Shown here: piece after piece, positions 18,476 through 28,235 of the stretch | Position numbering within the stretch: the stretch's first letter is position 1 | Layout: each line of letters begins with the position of its first letter | Assembly: GCF_000170955.2 (NCBI RefSeq) | Contig: NZ_ABCY02000001.1 | Span: forward strand, 496,001 to 560,000 | Length of the DNA stretch: 64,000 nt | Direction of reading: 5' to 3' | From: Borreliella valaisiana VS116 | Lineage (GTDB): Bacteria; Spirochaetota; Spirochaetia; Borreliales; Borreliaceae | Notes under the pieces: model-generated | The model's database searches: none | The model's input: the letters and a program-made list of their open reading frames with translations, nothing else | Told to the model about the DNA's origin: nothing | Position numbers and translations under genes: made by a program

Positions 18476-19777
18476 TTGCTTAGTTATAAAAAGGTTCTTA
18501 TTGTTGGTAGACCAAATGTTGGGAAATCTGCTTTATTTAATCGAATTTTAGATACAAAAAGAAGTATTACTGAGAGTACTTACGGTGTTACTAGAGATTT
18601 AGTTGAAGAGGTTTGCAAGGTTGGATCTTTTAGTTTTAAATTAATTGATACTGGTGGGTTTACTATCTTAAGAGATGAGATTAGCAAAATTGTTGTGCAA
18701 AAGGTTTTAAGCTCTTTAGAAAAAGTTAATTTAATTTTATTGGTTTTAGATGTTAATGAAATTTTACCTGAAGATTATCAAATTATTGAAAAACTTAGGA
18801 AATATAGTAGTAAGGTAATTTTGGTTTTAAACAAAGTAGATACTAAAGATAAGGAAATTTTAGCTCATGAATTTCATAATTTGGGGTTCAAGCGCTATTT
18901 TCTGGTTAGTGCAGTTCATTGCCGAGGTATTACCAAGCTTAGAGATTTTTTAAAGTTAGAAGTTGGTAAGACTAATGTTGAGGATGAAGTTGATATTAAG
19001 GTTGGGATTATAGGTAAACCCAATTCAGGTAAATCTACTCTTATTAATTATTTATCTGGAAATGAAATTTCAATTGTTTCAGATCAACCCGGTACTACTA
19101 GAGATTTTATTAAAACTAAGTTCACTAGTAATGGGAAAGTTTTTGAGATTATTGATACAGCTGGGATAAGGCGAAGGGCAAGAGTAAATGAAATTGTTGA
19201 ATATTATTCTGTTAATCGGGCATTAAAAGTAATCGACATGGTGGATATTGTTTTTTTATTGATTGATGTTAAAGAAGAATTGACTTCTCAGGATAAAAAG
19301 ATTGCCCACTATGTTGCTAAAAAGGGGAAAGGAATTATTATTGTGTTTAGTAAGTGGGATCTTGTGGGAGAATCTAAAGGTTATTTTGAAGCCTTAAAGA
19401 GTCGTGTGAAATTTTTTTTTCCTATTTTAAATTTTGCTCCTATATTTAGAATTTCTGTTCATAAAAAGATAGGCCTGAATTCTCTTTTTAAAGAAGCTTT
19501 GAAGTTAAAAGATCAGCTTGAATTTAAAACCAGTACCCCAGATTTAAATAGAATGTTAAATTTGTGGATCAAAGATTATCATTTAAATATTTCTCATAAA
19601 ATAAAATACATTACACAGGTTAGTGTTAATCCTGTCAAGTTTATTCTTTTTGCAAATAAAGTAAAGAATTTCCCAAATTCTTACTATAATTATTTAGTAA
19701 ATAATTTGCGTAAAATTGGATATAAAAACATTCCAATTTTAGTAGAATTGAGGGAGAAAATAAGAGATTTAAAGTGA
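18476..19777 (+). CDS. der: Ribosome biogenesis GTPase Der (EngA)
   Basis: Der is a double GTPase required for 50S assembly. The 433-residue protein has two G domains, GRPNVGKSALFN near residue 11 with NKVD, and GKPNSGKSTLIN near residue 181 with DTAGIRRR and SKWD, then a C-terminal KH-like domain. It starts with TTG 18476, eight bases after GAGGTG. The next gene overlaps its stop by four bases. Confidence 0.95.
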   Translation: MLSYKKVLIVGRPNVGKSALFNRILDTKRSITESTYGVTRDLVEEVCKVGSFSFKLIDTGGFTILRDEISKIVVQKVLSSLEKVNLILLVLDVNEILPEDYQIIEKLRKYSSKVILVLNKVDTKDKEILAHEFHNLGFKRYFLVSAVHCRGITKLRDFLKLEVGKTNVEDEVDIKVGIIGKPNSGKSTLINYLSGNEISIVSDQPGTTRDFIKTKFTSNGKVFEIIDTAGIRRRARVNEIVEYYSVNRALKVIDMVDIVFLLIDVKEELTSQDKKIAHYVAKKGKGIIIVFSKWDLVGESKGYFEALKSRVKFFFPILNFAPIFRISVHKKIGLNSLFKEALKLKDQLEFKTSTPDLNRMLNLWIKDYHLNISHKIKYITQVSVNPVKFILFANKVKNFPNSYYNYLVNNLRKIGYKNIPILVELREKIRDLK

Positions 19778-21033
19778 AATATATATTTTTGTTCTTAATA
19801 ATGAAGAGTCTAAATCTTTTTGCGCTTGAGAGTTTTTTTTATGATTTTGATATAAGGGCTAAGTATTCAAAATATTTTAATTCAAGCTATGTGCAAAAAA
19901 AAATAAGTCCAATAAAGCATTTTATTACAGAAAATTATTACATTGAAGTTTCAAGTGCAGTTTCTTCTGGGTATGTTTACTATTCTTTTTTTAATAAAAA
20001 AAAGAATGTGGACTATATTTTTCCAGGGTCTTATGTAATTAAAGTGGGCAAAAACGGTATTGAGCAGATAAAAATATTTTTTATAAACAGAGGCGATACA
20101 TTTATTAGAATAAAGTCTGCAAAATTTTCTTCTAGTGCTGATTTTTATTTAGTAAATACTTTAATTTATAAAGACGTTAGATTGCCTTTTAAGATTGAAG
20201 ACATTGCAGTAATTTCTCTTAGAAATATAATAAATTATATTTCTAAGGTTATTGATTTTAGGTATTTTATTCCTGAATATTTTGATATTTATAAAAATAT
20301 TTCTAATATGGTAATTAGTTTAAGAAAGGCTCTTGCATCTTTTCCTATTGCCGAGGTTGTTGATGGCGCAATGGATGAGCATGGCAAAATGGTACATATA
20401 AAAACTGGGTTATTGCAAAAAGATGCTGTTGGGTTTAATTGTTCGGGATTTGTTAAATGGGTAGCAGATTCGATTTATAAATCAATGACGGGACGACTTT
20501 TAAAAATTGATGATCTTAAGCTTAAACATATTGGTGTTAGAGGTAGTGTTTTTACTAAAAGTCATGAATTTAATAAGGATCCCTTTTTTGGTCTTGATTG
20601 GATTCGTAATATTGCCTATAGGATAAATAATATTGATGTGGATTTAAATTTATCTAAAGTTAAAGAAAATGATGTTAATAATATTAAGTTTTTTGATTAT
20701 ATTGACAATCGTGGCTATAAAATTGAAAATTTAGAGTTTTTATTATATAGTTTGGCCTTAGATGAGCCTGGATATATTTATTTTGGATCTATTAGCACGG
20801 GTGTTGGCAATTTATCAAATATGGTGCTTCATAAACATGTTGTTTCGTTTCTTCCATTTCTTGATGAAAACAGGGTTTTTAGAGTTTCTGTTAATGAGGT
20901 TAATGCCGAGACTTCAATTAAGTCTCTTCAAAAAAGATATCCAAAATCTTATATTCATTTAGTTAGAGTTAAGGTTCCTGAAAATTTATCGATAGTACCT
21001 ATACCTATAAAGGCAAATAATCAAGCATCATGA
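19774..21033 (+). CDS. Exported protein with NlpC/P60-like motif
   Basis: The 419-residue protein starts at GTG 19774 and has an N-terminal signal-like segment (residues 3-18). Near the middle, FNCSGFVKWV (C223) looks like the nucleophile helix of NlpC/P60-type cysteine peptidases, and LHKHVVSFLPF (H353/H355) could hold the histidine. Such enzymes cut peptidoglycan peptides or act as amidases. The 130-residue spacing is longer than usual, so the activity is an inference. It overlaps der and the next gene by four bases each. Confidence 0.5.
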   Translation: MKYIFLFLIMKSLNLFALESFFYDFDIRAKYSKYFNSSYVQKKISPIKHFITENYYIEVSSAVSSGYVYYSFFNKKKNVDYIFPGSYVIKVGKNGIEQIKIFFINRGDTFIRIKSAKFSSSADFYLVNTLIYKDVRLPFKIEDIAVISLRNIINYISKVIDFRYFIPEYFDIYKNISNMVISLRKALASFPIAEVVDGAMDEHGKMVHIKTGLLQKDAVGFNCSGFVKWVADSIYKSMTGRLLKIDDLKLKHIGVRGSVFTKSHEFNKDPFFGLDWIRNIAYRINNIDVDLNLSKVKENDVNNIKFFDYIDNRGYKIENLEFLLYSLALDEPGYIYFGSISTGVGNLSNMVLHKHVVSFLPFLDENRVFRVSVNEVNAETSIKSLQKRYPKSYIHLVRVKVPENLSIVPIPIKANNQAS

Positions 21034-21716
21034 TTAAAGCTGTAATATTTGATTTAGATGGCACCTTGTATCCCGAGGTGGATAGAAATAAATTAATGTT
21101 TTTTGAATTTTTTACTAATGTCAAGTTTTTTTTAGCTTTTAAACAGGTTAGAAAAAAAATACGAGTTTTACAAAACAATCAATTTTCGCCTTCAAATAGG
21201 GATGAATTATTTTCTCTTCAGGTTAAAATGCTTTCTGAGCATTTAAATCTTGATGAGAAACGTTGTGCTTTTTTATTAAATAAAATATATTACAGTCAAA
21301 ATTTTAGTGATAAGTTTAAGAAGCTAAAACCATATCCTGGGGTTCAAGATTTAATTTATTGGCTTAAATTTAAGGGAATAAAATTGGGTGTAATGTCGGA
21401 CTTTCCTATTTTAGGTCGTGTCAAAAATTTATTGGGAATTCAAGACAGTTTTTGGGATATTCTTTATTCTTCAGAAGATACTGGATATCTAAAACCACAT
21501 AGAACACCTTTTTTAAAAATTATTGAGGATTTGAATTTAAGTAGTAATAATATTTTGTATGTAGGGAATTCTTATGAATATGACATTTTGGGTGCTAAAA
21601 ATGTTTCAATGAAAGCAGCTTTTTTTTCAAAAAAGAATATAAATTCCAAAAGGATTATTGATTTTATTTTTTATAATTATAAAGACTTAAGAGAATATAT
21701 ACGTTTGAATATATAG
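21030..21716 (+). CDS. HAD-superfamily hydrolase
   Basis: The 228-residue protein has the HAD nucleophile motif FDLDGTLYP (D8, D10), a helical cap, a second motif (GVMSDFP), the lysine region (GYLKPHRTPF) and motif IV (LYVGNSYEYDILGAKNV). It is probably a small phosphatase; the substrate cannot be inferred. The ATG overlaps the stop of the preceding gene (ATGA). Confidence 0.8.
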   Translation: MIKAVIFDLDGTLYPEVDRNKLMFFEFFTNVKFFLAFKQVRKKIRVLQNNQFSPSNRDELFSLQVKMLSEHLNLDEKRCAFLLNKIYYSQNFSDKFKKLKPYPGVQDLIYWLKFKGIKLGVMSDFPILGRVKNLLGIQDSFWDILYSSEDTGYLKPHRTPFLKIIEDLNLSSNNILYVGNSYEYDILGAKNVSMKAAFFSKKNINSKRIIDFIFYNYKDLREYIRLNI

Positions 21717-21735
21717 AATATGGGTAAAATATTTT

Positions 21736-24700
21736 ATGATAGATTTTGCAACTATTTTAGTTAACCTTTTCGTGGTTTCAATAGTTTTGTTTGTCTATAG
21801 GCAATATGATAAACGTTCTAGAGCGTTAGATAAAATTAAAAAGTTCATTGATCTTGCAAAGGTTAATCTTGAAGATTTTATTGAAGATAAAACAAAAGAA
21901 ATTAATGATCTTGCTGTTGATATGGAAGCTTATCAAAGATCTAGTATAGAAATAATAAAAAAGATTGACGAAGTTCAGCAAAAGATTAAAAACAAAAGCA
22001 ATGATTTTGCAGAGGTTGAAAAAAAGATAGCTTATCATGATTCTATGCTTAAGGATCTTGATGAAATGACCTTTAAAGTTCAAGAGAATATACAAAGATT
22101 GCAAGTTGATGGGAAAATAGTAGATAAACTTTCAAAAACTTTAAAAGGATTTAATACTCAGATTGATTCGGTTGAATCAAATTTGAATTCAGTGTTAGAA
22201 AAATTTGACAAGACCAATAAAGAAAATCTCGAATCTATTAAAATTGCTAGTTGGGAAAAGTTTGATATTAATATTAAGGATCTTGTTTTAAAAATGGATA
22301 ATTTGAATAAAGAGATTGATTTTTATTCAAAAGATTTGACAAATATTGAAGAGAGAAAAAAGGATATTTTAGTTAAGGGAAACGAGAAATTAGATTTAGA
22401 ATTTAACAATTTTCTTGAAAAAGTTGAATTTAATATTAGCAAATATAACAAAGAGATAGAAAGTTCTTTTAGTTTTTATGAAAATAAATATAAATTAATA
22501 GAAGATTCTATAGAACTTATTATGGAAAGTGTAAAAAATAAAATTAATGAGAAAGAAGATTTTATTTTAAATAGACTTAATGAAGAATTGCAAAATAAAT
22601 TTAAGGATATTTTTACATACGTTGATGATCGTTCTAAGGAAATTCAAGATAAACTTGAGGGTAAATTAATTTTGGTGGACGATGAAATTTCTTCTATGAG
22701 TTCTTCTTTCAAGGACAATGTTTATTCAAGGATTAATTCACTTGAAGAGTTAATACGAATAGAGATGGGAAAGTATGAGGAGCAGGTTGATAATGTTTTT
22801 GATAAATTTAGATCTCAACTTGAGTTGAATCTTAAAAATATTTATGAGGATTATGAAAATAAAATAAGTCAAGTTGATAAGAATATTAGAGAAAGAGTAG
22901 AGCTTAGTTTATTAGATTTGAATTCTAAAATGGAAAGTGTTCAGGTAGGTGCTGTTGATTTAATGAAGAGGCTTGAAGATGATTCTAATGGAATGTATCT
23001 TGAATTTAAAAATAAGTTTGGCTCAGATATTGAAGTATTTAGTGAAAGTTTTAAAAGTGATATTAATCAACTTAAAATGCAATTAGAATCTCAACTTTTA
23101 GATGTTGATTCTAATATTCAAGACAAACTTGTTAAGCTTAATGATAATTTGATTTTTAATTTTGAAGAAATTGATGGCAGGCTTAATAATAATTATTCAA
23201 ATTTAAGTGATAATATAAATGCCAAGTACAAGACTCTTTTTGAATCTTTGGATTCTAGCAGCTCTAAATTTAAAGATCAAATGGAATCTAAATATAAAGG
23301 CTTTACAGATAAATTGACAGCAGAAATGGATGAGTTTTCTTTAATTTATGGTGAAAAATTTGACAGACTCTCTCAAGAAGCGGTTAATAATTATCAAGAA
23401 TTTCAAGATTTAAACGAAAAATTAGAAAATGAAATTGGATCTTTTTGGAATTTTTTTGAAAAAAACCAAGAAATTTTAAAGCAAGATTTTAATACTAGTT
23501 TAAATAACATTAAAGATGAAATTGGAAAAAATATATTAGAGTTTAAGGATCGTTATTACGATGAGGTAAATATTTTTGTTCGTCAGCTAGAAGAAAGTAA
23601 ACTTCAATATTTAAATTGGCAAGGTGAAATGGATTCTAATTTAAAAAACATTGAATCTCAAATAAATAAAACAAATGAAGAATTTTTAAGTTTAATTCAA
23701 ATTCAAAAAGACAAAGGAATAGAGCTTAGTGAGAATGTTTTTAATGATCTTTCAGATCATATTCAAAAAAAAGCTATTGATATGCATGGTAGTTGGAAAG
23801 ATGAGCTTATTGCTTTAAATAAATCGTTACTTGATATTAAGATCTCTAGTGAAGAGCTACTTTCCTCTGCTACTTTAAAAATAGAAAATTTAGAAAAAGA
23901 TGTTAATGATAGAATGGAATATGTTTTGTTAAAAACAGGCGATATTGAGAGTTTGGTGATAGAAAAATATAAAGAATTAAAGGATATGTCATATTCACAA
24001 AGTGATGGGGCTATATTAGAAATTAAAGAATTTATTAATAGGCAAACCGAAATAATTAAAGATAAAAGTGTATTTATGCTTGAGGATTTGAATAAAAAAT
24101 TTGATGATAAGAACAATTTTGTTATAAGTAAAATTGAAGAGTGTGATTATAAATTAAAAGATTTTAAGATTGAATCAGAAGATATTTTAAATAATTTTAA
24201 ATCCGATCTTAATGAATTTATTGAATCAAAACTACAAATTGTCTCTGATATAAAATCAGACAATCAAAAGCAAATTGATGAATTTTTAGATAGAATTTCT
24301 AAAGATATTTTAAATAGGAAAGATTCAATTAATAATGAAGTAGACAGCAAGCTTAGTGATTGGCAGGGTAAATTAAACGAAATAACTGTTAAAATTGAAA
24401 ATTTATTGTCTTCGGGTAAAGTAGATCTGGATTTAATAGATTCTGAGGTGACTACAAAAATTAAAGAGCTTAAATTTTCCATAGAAAGTCTTGAGAGTTA
24501 TTATCTTGAGAAAATAGATGAGTTTAGAAATCAAGGCTCTATATATTCTGATGAGCTTTTGCAGGATATAATGAACCATTTTAATAAAGAGACTAGAGAC
24601 CTTGAGGAAAATTTGTCAAAAAAGTTTGCTGTAGTTTTAAATAATTCAGAGGAATTTGTTAAAGAGGTTGATAGTCTTTTGCAGGATAAAAGAACTGATA

Positions 24701-27700
24701 TTGCTTCTTTTCAGGCCAATATAGACATTACTCTTGATTCTCTTAGTGTGAAGTTTAATGATATAAACAAAGAAATTAATGGAAAATATAATGAGGTAAT
24801 ATCTAATTATAGAGGTTATTCAGAAAAGATTTCTAGTAAACTTGAAAATGAAATAATGCATGAGATTGAAAATCTAAATAGAAGATTAACAGATAGAATA
24901 GATAGTCTTAGCAGAGGTATGGATGAAAATCTTCAAAAACTTAAAGAATCTTTTGATGTATCAAAATATCAAGTTGAAAAATTTGAATTAAAAGTTAAAG
25001 ATCTAACAGATGATGGAGAGGCTAAAATTAGTGAGTTTGTTAAAGAGATTGAGCAGTATTATAAATCCAGATTAGAGGAAGCAATTGATTATAGGAGAAT
25101 GATTGATAATGATATTATGCAAGCAAAAGAGAGATTTGGGGAGATAACAAATGATCTTAAAAATAATATTGAGAGTAAGTCTGAGTTTTTAAATGATCTT
25201 TATAAGGAAAGATTTAAACTTATTGAGAGTAATTTTGAAGAGAGATATTCTACGTTTTTAATTGAAAGTGAGGGAGCTATTTCAAAAATTAGAGATGAAA
25301 TCTATAAGACACTTACAAATAATGATGAAAATTTGCAGATTAAGATTTCTGAAATGGATCATAATTTTGAGATAATAGAGCGAAGATCAAAAGATATTTT
25401 AGAGTTTGAAAAAGAATTGCGAGATAAAATCCAAGATTGTTACAGTGTTATAAATTCTCAATTTGGAGAGATTAAGGCAAATGTTGAAGAGAATATAAAA
25501 AATCATTTTGAGGTTTGTATAAAAAAGGTAAACACTTTAATTGATGATGACATTGTAAAGTATGAAAATGAAATTCATAAGAGAATTGATTCTTTACAAT
25601 CGATTGAGAATACTTTTGATAGCATAGAGAAAAATTTGAATGATAAGGTGAATGGATGTATTGATAAAATAGCTAATGATTTTAATCTTAAGTATATTGA
25701 ACTTGAAGAAAGGTGCAATGAAGGTCAATTAAATTTGGAGAGCAAAATTGACAACAAAATCAAAGCCATTGATAATTTAGCTTTAAGTCAATATGATAGC
25801 CTTGAGAAACAGTATGCTGATATGTACGATGAGTTTTTAGAGAGATCAAATTCTTATATTACAACTTTAAGTGAAGAGTTTAAAAATTCAAATAAAGAGA
25901 TGATTTTTGAACTTGAATCTCAATTAAAAAATCTTAAAAATCTCGAATCTGATTTAAATAATATTGAAAAGGATGTTATTAGATTAAAAGAAGAGTCTTA
26001 TCACAATGTTTCGTCTCATCTTAAGCTATTAGAAGAAGATTTTTTTAAAGATTTGAAAATTAGAGGCGAAGAGCTTAAATATTCTTTGGAAAACTTTGTT
26101 GCTTCATATAATGATAAAATTCAAAATTTAGAATATGATTTGTCTAAAAATTTGGAAAACAAAACAGAACTTATTCAAAGTTTTCACTTAGATATTGAAC
26201 AAAAAATGAAAAATGATAAAGAAAATTTTTATTTAGATTTTACTAAAGAATTTTCTTCTAAAAAAAAAGATATGGAGAGCGAAATAGCTTTAATTGAAAC
26301 CAATATTACCAGGAGAGTAGACGAATTTGTTAATTTTGTAAATGATAAGCAAAATATTATTGATTCTTGGTTTTTAAATATTAAAGATGATGTAAAAAAT
26401 TGGCAAGAAAAATCTTATAGTGCAATAGAGAAGAGAATAAATCTTGCTGAACTTGGGATTAGATCATTTGAGAATGATATTCTTAATGTTAAACTTGGTT
26501 TAGAATCTTTTAAAGATGATTTTGAGATTAAGGCTGAAGAGATTTTTGGCAATTTGCAAAACGAGGCTAAAAAAATTGGACAGTCAGTTCATCTTGATTT
26601 TAAAAATATTGGTGAAGCATTAAATCTTAAAGTTTTAGATCTTGAAAAATTTGTTGATTTTAAAGTAGAAAAGATAGATGAAAGGGTTAATAAGAAAACC
26701 GAAGACATCTTGATTCAAGCAGAAGTGAAATTTTTGACTCAGCAAAAGAATCTTGAAGATAGAATTTTTGAGCTTAATCAAAAATTAGAGCATGAATTTA
26801 CAATCTTATCTTCTAATCTTGATAAAGTAAGGCAGGAAATGGTTGATGTAATTTCTAATGATAAAGAAAGTTTTGAAGGTCAAATTGAATTAATGCATAA
26901 AAATATTTCAGAGTTTTCTGAAAAAATTAGCTTATACAGGACTAATATTGAGGTATCAATTGAGAATGAATATAATTCTTTTTCTAAGTCTATAAAATCA
27001 GATTTTGGTTTATTTGAGGATGAGCTTAAAAAAAGTTTAAAACATTCAACGTTGGAGATTGAAACTATAAAGAATAACTTACAAGAACAAATTGATAAAT
27101 TTGAAATTGAATTCAAGAAAAATCATAAAGAGTTATTGAAAGAAGTTGATACTAATATTTTAGAACTTGAGTCTAAAATATTAAATTGTGATGTTAAGTT
27201 TAATAAATTTGTTAGTGACATTAAAGACAATTTGGTTGAATATAAATCTGATTTGAGAGAAGAATTTGAAGATAGTTATAATAAAATAAATTTTCAAATT
27301 GAGAATTTTAAAAAACTAGATGCTGAGCTTGAAAAAAATAATTTGATATTTTTAGAGGCTTATTCTCTTAAGGACAAGTTGGAAAAATTATGGGAAACTT
27401 TAAAAAATGAGATGGATATTGCTCATGAATATAAAAATAATTTTGAAAACGTTAACAAAGAGTTTTATAGTATTCAAAAAGAAACATTAGGTATTATTGA
27501 AACTTTTAATGAGTTAAAGTTAGAACAGGAATCTATTAAAGCTATTAAGAGTGATTTGAATAGATTTTTTGAATTTTACTCTTCATTTGATGGTAGATAT
27601 AAGAGTTTAATCGAATCTTATGATGAAATGCAAATTTATAAAGCCAAAATAAAAGAGATAGCTGACGAGCAGAGAATTATTCTTGATAATTATGAAAGAA

Positions 27701-28224
27701 TTAGCAACAAGGAGAGTATATTAAAGAGTACCATAGAGTCTGTTGATAGAAACTTTGATTTAATAAATGAGGTGGAGAAAAGATTTAATACTTTAAGTAA
27801 AGAGAGCGCTAAGTTTCAGAACAATCTCAAGGATATGGAAAATGTTGTTTCAAATCTCTTATTAAACAAAGGGTTATCAGAAGAAGTTTTAATTAATGCT
27901 CAAAATTTAAAGGAAATACTCTTAGATATTGAAAATAGGCTTAAAAATACTTTAACTATGAGAGAGAAGGTAGTTAAGTCTGAGACAAGGCTAGAGAATT
28001 TAAATATTGCAGCAGAAGAGAGAATAAAAACTCTTGGCATTCTTGTCAAAACAGATTCTAAATATCAAGATAATGTTGGTCTTAATAATGAAACTGTTAG
28101 GAACTCCGTAATAAAATTAATGAGACAAGGATGGAGCGCTGAAGAAATTTCTAGAGCTACTAAATTATCTATTGGAGAAGTTGAGCTTATTTTAGAGCTT
28201 GGTATAAGTAACAAGGGTGATTAA
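21736..28224 (+). CDS. Giant membrane-anchored coiled-coil protein
   Basis: The 2162-residue protein begins with one hydrophobic helix (residues 3-20) followed by more than 2000 residues of near-continuous Lys/Glu/Asp/Leu/Ile/Asn-rich sequence with heptad character and almost no proline. The last 35 residues (SVIKLMRQGWSAEEISRATKLSIGEVELILEL) resemble a small helix-turn-helix-like tail found at the C terminus of some bacterial coiled-coil proteins. A fully extended coil of this length would span hundreds of nanometres. A structural or cell-shape role is plausible but not shown by the sequence. Confidence 0.75.
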   Translation: MIDFATILVNLFVVSIVLFVYRQYDKRSRALDKIKKFIDLAKVNLEDFIEDKTKEINDLAVDMEAYQRSSIEIIKKIDEVQQKIKNKSNDFAEVEKKIAYHDSMLKDLDEMTFKVQENIQRLQVDGKIVDKLSKTLKGFNTQIDSVESNLNSVLEKFDKTNKENLESIKIASWEKFDINIKDLVLKMDNLNKEIDFYSKDLTNIEERKKDILVKGNEKLDLEFNNFLEKVEFNISKYNKEIESSFSFYENKYKLIEDSIELIMESVKNKINEKEDFILNRLNEELQNKFKDIFTYVDDRSKEIQDKLEGKLILVDDEISSMSSSFKDNVYSRINSLEELIRIEMGKYEEQVDNVFDKFRSQLELNLKNIYEDYENKISQVDKNIRERVELSLLDLNSKMESVQVGAVDLMKRLEDDSNGMYLEFKNKFGSDIEVFSESFKSDINQLKMQLESQLLDVDSNIQDKLVKLNDNLIFNFEEIDGRLNNNYSNLSDNINAKYKTLFESLDSSSSKFKDQMESKYKGFTDKLTAEMDEFSLIYGEKFDRLSQEAVNNYQEFQDLNEKLENEIGSFWNFFEKNQEILKQDFNTSLNNIKDEIGKNILEFKDRYYDEVNIFVRQLEESKLQYLNWQGEMDSNLKNIESQINKTNEEFLSLIQIQKDKGIELSENVFNDLSDHIQKKAIDMHGSWKDELIALNKSLLDIKISSEELLSSATLKIENLEKDVNDRMEYVLLKTGDIESLVIEKYKELKDMSYSQSDGAILEIKEFINRQTEIIKDKSVFMLEDLNKKFDDKNNFVISKIEECDYKLKDFKIESEDILNNFKSDLNEFIESKLQIVSDIKSDNQKQIDEFLDRISKDILNRKDSINNEVDSKLSDWQGKLNEITVKIENLLSSGKVDLDLIDSEVTTKIKELKFSIESLESYYLEKIDEFRNQGSIYSDELLQDIMNHFNKETRDLEENLSKKFAVVLNNSEEFVKEVDSLLQDKRTDIASFQANIDITLDSLSVKFNDINKEINGKYNEVISNYRGYSEKISSKLENEIMHEIENLNRRLTDRIDSLSRGMDENLQKLKESFDVSKYQVEKFELKVKDLTDDGEAKISEFVKEIEQYYKSRLEEAIDYRRMIDNDIMQAKERFGEITNDLKNNIESKSEFLNDLYKERFKLIESNFEERYSTFLIESEGAISKIRDEIYKTLTNNDENLQIKISEMDHNFEIIERRSKDILEFEKELRDKIQDCYSVINSQFGEIKANVEENIKNHFEVCIKKVNTLIDDDIVKYENEIHKRIDSLQSIENTFDSIEKNLNDKVNGCIDKIANDFNLKYIELEERCNEGQLNLESKIDNKIKAIDNLALSQYDSLEKQYADMYDEFLERSNSYITTLSEEFKNSNKEMIFELESQLKNLKNLESDLNNIEKDVIRLKEESYHNVSSHLKLLEEDFFKDLKIRGEELKYSLENFVASYNDKIQNLEYDLSKNLENKTELIQSFHLDIEQKMKNDKENFYLDFTKEFSSKKKDMESEIALIETNITRRVDEFVNFVNDKQNIIDSWFLNIKDDVKNWQEKSYSAIEKRINLAELGIRSFENDILNVKLGLESFKDDFEIKAEEIFGNLQNEAKKIGQSVHLDFKNIGEALNLKVLDLEKFVDFKVEKIDERVNKKTEDILIQAEVKFLTQQKNLEDRIFELNQKLEHEFTILSSNLDKVRQEMVDVISNDKESFEGQIELMHKNISEFSEKISLYRTNIEVSIENEYNSFSKSIKSDFGLFEDELKKSLKHSTLEIETIKNNLQEQIDKFEIEFKKNHKELLKEVDTNILELESKILNCDVKFNKFVSDIKDNLVEYKSDLREEFEDSYNKINFQIENFKKLDAELEKNNLIFLEAYSLKDKLEKLWETLKNEMDIAHEYKNNFENVNKEFYSIQKETLGIIETFNELKLEQESIKAIKSDLNRFFEFYSSFDGRYKSLIESYDEMQIYKAKIKEIADEQRIILDNYERISNKESILKSTIESVDRNFDLINEVEKRFNTLSKESAKFQNNLKDMENVVSNLLLNKGLSEEVLINAQNLKEILLDIENRLKNTLTMREKVVKSETRLENLNIAAEERIKTLGILVKTDSKYQDNVGLNNETVRNSVIKLMRQGWSAEEISRATKLSIGEVELILELGISNKGD

Positions 28225-28235
28225 GGGTTATATTT

